Shown piece after piece: positions 1-5,779 of a stretch of DNA of 5,779 nt; the stretch's first letter is position 1, and each line of letters opens with the position of its first letter. The translations under genes and the position numbers were made by a program. A model generated the notes under the pieces. The model saw only the letters and a program-made list of their open reading frames with translations. It did no database searches and had not been told where the DNA came from. Source of the stretch: Candidatus Zixiibacteriota bacterium (GTDB lineage Bacteria > Zixibacteria > MSB-5A5 > JAABVY01 > JAHJOQ01); assembly GCA_030631455.1 (NCBI GenBank), contig DAOVLC010000108.1, positions 1-5,779 of the forward strand, written 5' to 3'.

Positions 1-3000
1 GCAATATCTTTCGGCACGATGAACTGCATACCGAACTGGCCGTCGGCCACCGTGCCCTTCCCACGGTATATTCTCGGCCCGGGAAGGGTGTACGAGCGAG
101 TAACACCCAGATCAAGCTCCATCTCCTTCTTCCTCTCGGCATCAAAGACCGTAACGTAGATATCTCCATTGAATGCGGCATCGATCGAGCCGTCATCGCC
201 GGCGACATAGCCGTTCACCGTGGTGAGATCGAGCGCACTCAGCGTGACAGGATGGAGAGAAGTTATCTCTGCTCTCCGTTTGGGCATTCCGAAATACATC
301 AGTGGGTCGCCAAAGACAATGTAGTATCGGTCATTTGTTATCGGAGATCCGATAGATATCTGCCGCAAGAGCTTGGCGATATAGACGGCCTCGCAGAGTG
401 AGTATCCATCGCCGCTAAGCAAACAGTCAAAGGCCTTGTAGTTGAATCCTGCGTTAGGATCGGAGAAAACCAGCCTTGTCGCGGCGACAGTACCGATGGC
501 GCCGCCGTCGCCGTAGCGGAACAGTTCCTCGGCCATCCCTTCACGGAGCGGCGAATCGAACTGACCGATGGAACAGGAGGCATTAAAAACAACTACCAGC
601 TGCTCGCTGTTGGTGAGTTTGTACAAATCTTCCTTCCAGTAAAACACCCGTTCGTCAGCCCAGACGTCAGGGTTTCCATGACCTATGTAGTTCATCAGAA
701 CAGTGCCGTCATTTATCGCCTGGATTATCCTGGCACGCGCCTTCGGCTTCTGTTTGAAGGAATCGAAGGGATAGTCGGTCAGGTAAATCTTCTGTACGTC
801 CACGTAAGCAGGTATGTGTTCGTTTGCGAGGATCTCACTCTGATATGTATGTATTGATTCGCTCTGCTTGCTCTCACCCTCCTTGAACTCATCGTCAGCG
901 ACCAGCGTCGCGAGAGTTCGCCAAGGGCCATAATTGGCGCTATTCTCATACGACTTCAGCTTGTCGATATATGTTGCTATCTCGCTTGAGGACCTGACCG
1001 GCCAGCGAGCGATCACCATGTCAACTCCTCGATCAGTACCCCATGACAGATCGGAATCGAGCCACCCCTTGGACCCAAAATGGACGTAGTTTTCGTCCGA
1101 GATAGTCGAATCATTCTCCACGATGTACGGCGGAACGAAATTTGCGACATTACGACCGAGATTGTTCCTGAAATCATAGCTGCCGTCTCCAACAAGCAGT
1201 GCTGCTACCGGAATGCCTCCCGAATTCTCATAATTCCATTTCAGATAATCTCTAATTGCTATAGGATCCGGCATCCCGCCGGAGAAATTGTTGTAGATGG
1301 CATCCACCGAAACCGTGCGGAGCTCGTAACCTTGCTGCCGCCGATACGAGATATATTCATCTAGTGCGGTATGGAAGCTCTCAGGCGCTATAATCACCAG
1401 ATCGCCACCGGTGGAGACCGCAAGCTCGTTTGACGAGAGGTACTCGATCGATGACGGCGTACTGATATCTGACGTTGCACACAAGACGAACCGTTCGAAC
1501 TGCAGGCCTGTCGTATTCCAGTCGAAGGTCAGCTTTCCATCAGAAAACTGAGCGTCGACGAGATAATCCTGATTATCCGTGTCGGAAGTGCGAATGAGAA
1601 TAGCGTCACCCGTTCCCTGCGATTGCGATTCTATCGAATATCGGTGAGCGCCCGGCGTGTTCTGAGTATAGAAATCTAACGAGCCGCCGGAATAGCGAAG
1701 CAGTCTGGGGTGAACTAGAACCATGTAGTCGAGCAGCGGACTGCGCGAACCATATTGAGATTGGTGAAAGTTCAGCGCATTTGCACCGTCTCTAAGGATG
1801 TCGATGTCGAATATTCTGAACTGATTCGAGACTGGCCTGTGACCATAGATCGATCCCTGTATCTCAACTGACATAAAGCTAACTTTGGATTTAACGAAAA
1901 GAGTACATGGCTCAAAGATCGCATAATCATCAATATGAACAGGAATGGAGTATTCCTCGTCATCATGCCAATACCAAGTGTAGAAATCGCGAATATGTCC
2001 GCCCGACCAGATCGCGAAAAGTCTGTCCTCCTCATAACGTGTCAACATGTCGAAACGCTCGTGTAACTGGTATATTCCTTCAGAAGGAGCAACGCTTACA
2101 GTGGTCATCCTCTTGGGATCATCAGGAAAACTTCCGCCGTGGGTAAGCCAGACGAAGTTCTCGGTCGTGTAAGCATTCCTGACTGTCCGGGGTGCCGCCA
2201 TGGTTGAATCGATTTCGGTAAAATCGGCGCCGTGCATCCAGAAGAGCACGTAATCTCCGCTGTCAAAAGCACCATCCTCTTCTCCCACAACTTTGATCGC
2301 AATTTCTCTGAATTCAGGCCTCGGCTCGGCGTTATCGACCGGAAGCTGCTGCCCACCGCGCCAGAAGACACGGAAAGATCGCGGGTCGACGGTTCCGACA
2401 TCGATCCCCGCACTCGAAAGATCAGACCTGCTAATCTTGTAGGTTCCACTCTCCGTAAAGCCAATCTTCACCCAGTCTGAGGAAAGCGAAAACGGGCTGA
2501 CCGAGCTGACCGAAAATAGTGCTTTGGATACATCCTTTGCGCGCCAGTTTCGAGCCTGATCGTAGTTGAGAAGCGTTGCACGAAAGATTTTCTCGAACGC
2601 GCGGTCATCTGAACGAACCAGTCCGTTTCTTGTCGTCCGGTTGAAGCTGACCCGCACGGTTATCTCTTCAGCTATGCCTGTCACAATGTTGGTGCCGGAC
2701 AGTCTAACGGGGTCGATATGCAGCTCGATCACTCGCTGATCTCTTATGAAGTATGGGCTACCGTATAAGAGCGTTGGGTAACTTGCCGCAGCCTTTGCTT
2801 TCTGAATCAGAGCGTTTTCGAACGGAGAAGACTCGCCGGGTCTGTTGATTACTACCTGTTTCCGCCCGATGTCCGTATAATTCGCCGATATAACGGCCGC
2901 CTGCGGTTCTCCGGCTGGCGGGACGCCTACCAGAACCTTCCGGATCGGTACTCTTGCCTCGCCCGCCTTCTCGTTAACCGCACACCTTCCGATATCAAGA

Positions 3001-3218
3001 AAGCTGCTCCCCTCGGAGTCGCCTGCGCGCCACGAAGTGCTTTCCGGGCGATAAACGAAGACCATCTCCGATTCGGTCAGAGAGATGATTTCGATGTCAC
3101 GATATTCGTCAAGGTCAGCAGCGCTTGCTGTCACCGACATCATGGGAATTATCAGGAGGCAGGCTGCGAAGATTACACAGAACTCATTCGACGAACATTT
3201 GGCCACTAATTTTCTCAT
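1..3218 (-). CDS. porU: Type IX secretion system sortase PorU-like, gingipain-family (C25) cysteine peptidase; C-terminus cut by window edge
   Basis: The frame is open for 1072 codons from ATG 3218 to the window edge, without a stop. Residues 1-33 form a type I signal peptide: basic MRKLVAK, a hydrophobic core around residues 13-31, and an ASA|A cleavage site. The PorU-type N-terminal half includes WVKIGFTESGTYKIS (249-263), DYVLFWMHG (322-330) and ENFVWLTHGG (353-362). The C25 domain spans about 607-975: LVIIAPESF (607), LLVGDGSYD (674), VIARWPV (735), catalytic His847 in NYIGHGNPDVW, catalytic Cys882 in NASCSIGQFD, and FGDPLMYFGMPKR near its end. The His-Cys gap of 35 residues is close to that in Arg-gingipain. 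The Ig-like tail (GPRIYRGKGTV, ending FIVPKD) resembles the PorU C-terminal part, so roughly 50-200 residues are probably missing. In the family, PorU acts at the cell surface with PorV, removing cargo sorting domains and linking cargo to lipid. There is no useful Shine-Dalgarno site: GTGGA lies one base before ATG. This start keeps the signal peptide intact. A secreted C25 protease other than the sortase is less likely, given the PorU-type N-terminal half. Confidence 0.92.
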   Translation of the reverse strand, partial: MRKLVAKCSSNEFCVIFAACLLIIPMMSVTASAADLDEYRDIEIISLTESEMVFVYRPESTSWRAGDSEGSSFLDIGRCAVNEKAGEARVPIRKVLVGVPPAGEPQAAVISANYTDIGRKQVVINRPGESSPFENALIQKAKAAASYPTLLYGSPYFIRDQRVIELHIDPVRLSGTNIVTGIAEEITVRVSFNRTTRNGLVRSDDRAFEKIFRATLLNYDQARNWRAKDVSKALFSVSSVSPFSLSSDWVKIGFTESGTYKISRSDLSSAGIDVGTVDPRSFRVFWRGGQQLPVDNAEPRPEFREIAIKVVGEEDGAFDSGDYVLFWMHGADFTEIDSTMAAPRTVRNAYTTENFVWLTHGGSFPDDPKRMTTVSVAPSEGIYQLHERFDMLTRYEEDRLFAIWSGGHIRDFYTWYWHDDEEYSIPVHIDDYAIFEPCTLFVKSKVSFMSVEIQGSIYGHRPVSNQFRIFDIDILRDGANALNFHQSQYGSRSPLLDYMVLVHPRLLRYSGGSLDFYTQNTPGAHRYSIESQSQGTGDAILIRTSDTDNQDYLVDAQFSDGKLTFDWNTTGLQFERFVLCATSDISTPSSIEYLSSNELAVSTGGDLVIIAPESFHTALDEYISYRRQQGYELRTVSVDAIYNNFSGGMPDPIAIRDYLKWNYENSGGIPVAALLVGDGSYDFRNNLGRNVANFVPPYIVENDSTISDENYVHFGSKGWLDSDLSWGTDRGVDMVIARWPVRSSSEIATYIDKLKSYENSANYGPWRTLATLVADDEFKEGESKQSESIHTYQSEILANEHIPAYVDVQKIYLTDYPFDSFKQKPKARARIIQAINDGTVLMNYIGHGNPDVWADERVFYWKEDLYKLTNSEQLVVVFNASCSIGQFDSPLREGMAEELFRYGDGGAIGTVAATRLVFSDPNAGFNYKAFDCLLSGDGYSLCEAVYIAKLLRQISIGSPITNDRYYIVFGDPLMYFGMPKRRAEITSLHPVTLSALDLTTVNGYVAGDDGSIDAAFNGDIYVTVFDAERKKEMELDLGVTRSYTLPGPRIYRGKGTVADGQFGMQFIVPKDI

Positions 3219-3236
3219 TTCCACTAAAATGGCAAC

Positions 3237-3266
3237 AAAAAAACCGGAACTCCCTCGATCCGGCTC
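3237..3266 (-). terminator. Terminator-like hairpin just upstream of porU
   Basis: On the minus strand the arms CCGGA (3263-3259) and TCCGG (3248-3244) form a 5-bp GC-rich stem around a 10-base loop. Three weaker pairs (G-U, A-U, G-U) can extend it into GAG and the first T residues. Seven T residues follow at 3243-3237, as in an intrinsic terminator. It ends 18 bases before the porU start codon, leaving no room for a promoter between them, so porU transcription has to read through it. A competing small hairpin, GGCT-TTG-AGCC (3272-3262), shares bases 3263-3262 with the terminator stem and could partly exclude it. Either this is a conditional attenuator for porU, or the hairpin is too weak to stop polymerase. 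The structure is seen in the sequence; its function is inferred. Confidence 0.5.
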
Positions 3267-3281
3267 AAAGCCGCCCGAACA

Positions 3282-3346
3282 GTCAAAGGGTCATAAAGGT
3301 TTCGATCATCTAAAGCCTACTTAAAGTCTCTTATCTACCCTTTAAC
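3282..3346 (-). repeat. Inverted repeat forming a 10-bp stem with an inner hairpin in the porU leader
   Basis: On the minus strand GTTAAAGGGT (3346-3337) can pair with ACCCTTTGAC (3291-3282): ten consecutive pairs, nine Watson-Crick and one G-U, enclosing 45 bases. Inside it, AGGCTTT (3318-3312) can pair with AAACCT (3302-3297) to give a six-pair stem with one bulged C and a nine-base loop. The stem ends 15 bases before the terminator-like hairpin. This layout, a closed folded domain followed by a terminator, is what a cis-acting regulatory leader would look like. I could not match it to any riboswitch, T-box or protein-binding leader that I know. A DNA-level operator or a chance repeat remains possible. 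Confidence 0.45.
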
Positions 3347-3386
3347 AATGTCCGATAGTGGCTCCTTACTCCTTATGTTCGTCTGC

Positions 3387-3415
3387 AAGTTAGATCAAAT
3401 TAGCATCTGTTTCAA
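3387..3415 (-). promoter_or_regulatory. Weak sigma70-like promoter candidate for porU
   Basis: On the minus strand TTGAAA (3415-3410) is followed after exactly 17 bases by TAACTT (3392-3387). The -35 element is good, but the -10 matches the consensus at only three of six positions. Initiation near 3380 would give a leader of about 160 bases containing all of the structured elements upstream of porU, which is why I list it. FCB bacteria often use different promoter motifs, and I found no clean TAnnTTTG element in the region, so this is a tentative call. Confidence 0.18.
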
Positions 3416-3665
3416 GTTTTTTCACTGGTTATAACCGTAGACTGACATTTTGGTTTCAACAGTTTCACGGTCGAATCTGTCTCTGACGCATATTCTGCTT
3501 GCAATCAGCTTGCCAAACTGCTCGACAAGAAATGGCTGCGCTGCGAAAGTGCTTTCCTATCAAAGGCTTAAGCGATTACAGCGAATTCTGTCAGGACTCA
3601 TTACCGGGAATAAGCGCTCGGAATAATGATTCGGAGTTACTACGAATGTGCAAGATGTTTCTTCA

Positions 3666-3686
3666 TTGTGCGCAACGTCGGCACAA
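3666..3686 (-). other. Hairpin shortly after the cargo-like gene, without a T-tract
   Basis: TTGTGC (3686-3681 on the minus strand) and GCACAA (3671-3666) form a perfect 6-bp stem with a nine-base loop, starting 21 bases after the TGA of the upstream gene. No run of T follows on the minus strand (the next bases are TGAAG), nor on the plus strand, so it is not a standard intrinsic terminator. It could protect the 3' end of the upstream mRNA or be chance. Confidence 0.25.
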
Positions 3687-3707
3687 AATTAGTCGGATGT
3701 CATATTG

Positions 3708-5779
3708 TCAGAAGATGACTACGATTTTGCCGATCTGAGTGCCCCACTCGGATTCGACGACGAAGAGATATATCCCGCTTGTTACCAGTTCATTATTGGA
3801 GGAGCGCATATCCCAGACCAGCTTCGAGTCACTATTGCTGTAGTAGCCCGGATGCTCGAGATCTCTCACGTAGTCGCCACTAACCGTATAGATTTTGACC
3901 GTACAACTGGGAGGGAGATTCAGGAAATGTATGCGCCGTTCATGATCGACGAATCCGGTTCGGTGCGGATCCTCGTAGCCCGCATCGATATAGCTGCCAT
4001 CGCCGATATAAGGATTCGGATATACCATCACCTTCAGATCCTCCTTGAGGACATACGACGCGTCGCTTATCGCCCATGTCTCAACTGAATTGGCAATGGG
4101 TGAGCTTTCCAGCGGTTCGATATTGTGTGACGGATCGCCGAAGTCGAACGCCGTGACCGAGAAATACCATGGCACCGACGGTAGAAGATCGTCCATAACG
4201 AATTCATACTCATAATACTTGTGGTAGTATATCGAATCGCCGGTCAGCGGATTGATGTCTCTGATCCAATTGTTGCTCGTTAGTGTATCATTGATGTCGA
4301 CCCCCGATGTGACCAGACCGGCAGCGATCTCATCGATGTACGTCTTCCCGAATTCCTGCTTGCCCGGGATTCCTCCATCATCCCATCCCGCGATAGTCTG
4401 ATTATAGTCTACCGGCTTAAGACAATATACAGTAGAATCATCGAGATAACCGTCACCCCACGAGCCGCACGGGTAGAGCATGGGATCGAAATCTACGCCG
4501 TATATCTTCCTGAGCGAATCGAGCCGGATCGGACTATCGGTCCGCTGCCATGATGATCCCTCCTCATTCCAGGCAAGCCGCGAAAAATCGCATAGATCGT
4601 GAGATGCTATGAGCGCCATGTGATCGATTCTGTTGAGTCTGCCCCTGTAAATGCGGTAGCCCTCGAAGTCAACGATTCCGGTGAAGGGGTCAACGGCAGT
4701 CTCGGTCACAAGGCCGTTCCATTTGAGCTTCACGGTTCCGGGGCTGGTGCTGTACCTGACAACCGGTGCCGGCGGCGGAGTAGCCGGCCGGAAATCGGGA
4801 ACACCATCGCCTGCGTAGTAGTATTTCTCGATGACAATTTCCCCGTTCGGGAGAGTATCGATTATCTCCCAGTACGGACCGGCATAGCCATCGTCGTCGG
4901 TGTCGAAGCCGGGGTTGTCGTATACCCAATCAGCCCTTACGGCATTCTCCGCGAGGTCGTCGAAATCGAGCGTTCTGTAAAACACTTCCGGATTGAAGTC
5001 GTTTTCCATGTGTCTTTTGTAAGCATCCGGAAAACGATGGAAATCCTCCCCACCAATGTAGCCAATGGTAAGCGGTACAGATGTACCGGCTGGGATATCG
5101 AACGGTCCAACCGAAAGGACATATTCCGTTCGAATAACACCACGCGCTAATTGCAGTGCCATCGAGGGGCTGGGTGACAGCCATCCCTCGCTGCTTCGAT
5201 CCTCGTTAGCGAATATCTTGTCATAGTCGCACTCGCCATTTGCCAAAAGGTAATACCTTTCCCGATCAGCGGCTGGGAACCCCTGACCGCCTGTTTCGAA
5301 TTGGCGCTTGTTGTTTTCGAGCATCGGCCCCCAGGAATAGTCCGATTCGTCGATCCATGTGAACCAGTTAAATGATGGTTTCAGACCTTCAGCAGGTGAA
5401 CGCAAGATTCTCAGCCCCGTGACACTCGTCACACCTGAATAGTCAAAAACTCCACCAGAGCTGGGATCGCCATCGTTGTCGGCGCTCCAGGCGATGTCAA
5501 TCGTATCGAGATAGCCCTGGCCGATTATTGAAGGGTGTGTTTCCCTGAAGCCACACATGCCCTCTACCGGACCGGTTGTCCTCTTGGATTCGTGAAATAC
5601 ACTGGGAGTGACGTAGATTCCCAGATACACTCTCTCTAAATCTGCCTCTCCGATGTTCTGTATGCTGTAGTCGATCAGAACGAAATCTTGAGCGTAATCA
5701 GCGCTCCAGGAGTAACTTTTCTGTGATATTCTCAGGTTAAGCGGGATATGTGGACGACCGTCCTCTTCCGCCCAGACCC
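3708..5779 (-). CDS. Secreted protein with FN3-like module and C-terminal T9SS/FlgD-like sorting domain; N-terminus beyond window
   Basis: The frame is open from the window edge (first full codon at 5777) to TGA at 3710-3708, 689 residues visible. The GTG at 5630 is an internal valine, not a start: the frame continues upstream with in-family sequence (FVLIDYSIQNIGEADLERVYLGIYV). Numbering from the visible edge, residues 1-300 are a beta-rich region with two Asp-rich, possibly calcium-binding stretches, DNDGD (100-104) and DTDDDG (292-297). After a proline-rich linker (TPPPAP, about 333) comes an FN3-like module (about 335-560) with VKLKW, FEGYRIYRG and WYFSVTAFDF (537), expanded by a large insertion. 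The last 110 residues (580-689) resemble T9SS/FlgD-type C-terminal domains: VYPNP, IHFLNLPPSCTVKIYTVSGD, SGIYLFVVE and GKIVVIF. No catalytic motif is visible, so the role is unknown; surface or extracellular localisation through the T9SS is inferred. It lies 489 bases upstream of porU on the same strand. The protein ends in Phe, without the terminal Lys/Arg common in such domains. Confidence 0.88.
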   Translation of the reverse strand, partial: VWAEEDGRPHIPLNLRISQKSYSWSADYAQDFVLIDYSIQNIGEADLERVYLGIYVTPSVFHESKRTTGPVEGMCGFRETHPSIIGQGYLDTIDIAWSADNDGDPSSGGVFDYSGVTSVTGLRILRSPAEGLKPSFNWFTWIDESDYSWGPMLENNKRQFETGGQGFPAADRERYYLLANGECDYDKIFANEDRSSEGWLSPSPSMALQLARGVIRTEYVLSVGPFDIPAGTSVPLTIGYIGGEDFHRFPDAYKRHMENDFNPEVFYRTLDFDDLAENAVRADWVYDNPGFDTDDDGYAGPYWEIIDTLPNGEIVIEKYYYAGDGVPDFRPATPPPAPVVRYSTSPGTVKLKWNGLVTETAVDPFTGIVDFEGYRIYRGRLNRIDHMALIASHDLCDFSRLAWNEEGSSWQRTDSPIRLDSLRKIYGVDFDPMLYPCGSWGDGYLDDSTVYCLKPVDYNQTIAGWDDGGIPGKQEFGKTYIDEIAAGLVTSGVDINDTLTSNNWIRDINPLTGDSIYYHKYYEYEFVMDDLLPSVPWYFSVTAFDFGDPSHNIEPLESSPIANSVETWAISDASYVLKEDLKVMVYPNPYIGDGSYIDAGYEDPHRTGFVDHERRIHFLNLPPSCTVKIYTVSGDYVRDLEHPGYYSNSDSKLVWDMRSSNNELVTSGIYLFVVESEWGTQIGKIVVIF

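Larger units (their letters stand above)
3219..3707. other. 489-base intergenic region, probable long porU leader
   Basis: This stretch separates the stop codon of the cargo-like gene from the start codon of porU. No convincing gene is present on either strand: stops are frequent and only tiny frames occur. The porU-proximal half (3237-3346) is rich in structure on the minus strand: a 10-bp long-range stem, an inner hairpin and a terminator-like hairpin, each described separately. The half nearer the upstream gene (about 3420-3707) shows only weak dyads: GCTTAAGC at 3566-3573, ACAG/CTGT flanking CGAATT at 3578-3591, and GAAAG/CTTTC at 3544-3555. There is also a short direct repeat of GCAAGC separated by five bases, near 3497-3513. 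I give none of these a function. No tRNA or rRNA sequence was recognised. Confidence 0.7.

Noticed and set aside
2105..2464. Minus-strand 119-codon frame within the porU region
   Set aside because: It is in a different frame from the continuous porU frame, which carries the family motifs here (DYVLFWMHG, ENFVWLTHGG).
1..3218. Possibility that porU is a frameshifted pseudogene
   Set aside because: I translated the whole stretch: one frame stays open over 1072 codons, with all family motifs in order and in phase.
3231..3300. Cyclic-di-GMP-I riboswitch-like pieces on the plus strand (GGCAAC, a CCGG stem, CAAAGCC)
   Set aside because: The pieces only loosely resemble the consensus: GGCAAC in place of GGCAAACC, and CTCAAAGCC in place of GACGCAAAGCC. 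The orientation would also point away from porU into antisense sequence with no gene to control.
3085..3324. Plus-strand 79-codon frame over the start of porU
   Set aside because: It lies opposite the PorU signal peptide and the terminator-like hairpin, which explain this sequence better.
3499..3738. Plus-strand 79-codon frame in the intergenic region
   Set aside because: It needs a TTG start, has no Shine-Dalgarno site, and overlaps the end of the opposite gene. The peptide looks random (many Cys, Arg, Met).
3705..4088. Plus-strand open frame of 127 codons opposite the end of the cargo-like gene
   Set aside because: It is antisense to the conserved C-terminal domain, whose family motifs are on the minus strand. 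The plus-strand peptide has no recognisable features.
4599..5150. Plus-strand open frame of 183 codons opposite the cargo-like gene
   Set aside because: It lies wholly antisense to a well-supported coding region, its translation shows no domain or signal I recognise, and open frames opposite real genes are common at this base composition.
1..5779. CRISPR arrays, insertion sequences, tRNA or rRNA genes
   Set aside because: No regularly spaced direct repeats, transposase motifs, terminal inverted repeats or RNA gene signatures were seen; nearly all of the window is coding sequence of two large genes.

Overview
This window looks like part of the chromosome of a Gram-negative bacterium with a type IX secretion system (T9SS), so a member of the Bacteroidetes/FCB superphylum. 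The evidence is one nearly complete PorU-type C25 sortase and, next to it, a large extracellular-type protein ending in a YPNP...SGIYLF C-terminal sorting-like domain. The style of that second protein (FN3-like module plus a FlgD/T9SS-like tail with a long insertion after YPNP) and the roughly balanced base composition remind me of uncultured FCB lineages such as Zixibacteria, Latescibacteria or KSB1 more than of classical Bacteroidetes. The lineage is an inference and I cannot confirm it from the sequence alone.

Both genes lie on the minus strand and both run off the window. Reading in the direction of transcription, positions 5779 to 3708 carry the last 689 codons of the secreted cargo-like protein, whose start lies beyond 5779. 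Positions 3707 to 3219 are a 489-base intergenic region. Positions 3218 to 1 carry the first 1072 codons of PorU, with a signal peptide, the PorU N-terminal region, a complete gingipain-like catalytic domain with its His/Cys pair, and the start of the C-terminal Ig-like part. PorU is one unbroken frame; I translated it completely and found no stop or frameshift. No plus-strand gene is supported.

In the T9SS, cargo crosses the outer membrane, PorU removes its C-terminal domain, and PorU attaches many cargo proteins to a surface lipid. A protein with such a domain just upstream of the sortase could be a substrate or simply another member of a large cargo family.

The most unusual part is the sequence before porU. 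A GC-rich hairpin followed by seven U residues ends only 18 bases before the porU start codon. Just upstream of it is a 10-bp long-range stem with a smaller hairpin inside, and a tiny ATG...TGA frame that overlaps the stem. This is how a conditional (attenuated) leader would look. It matches no riboswitch class I could recognise, and it is the best candidate here for something undescribed.
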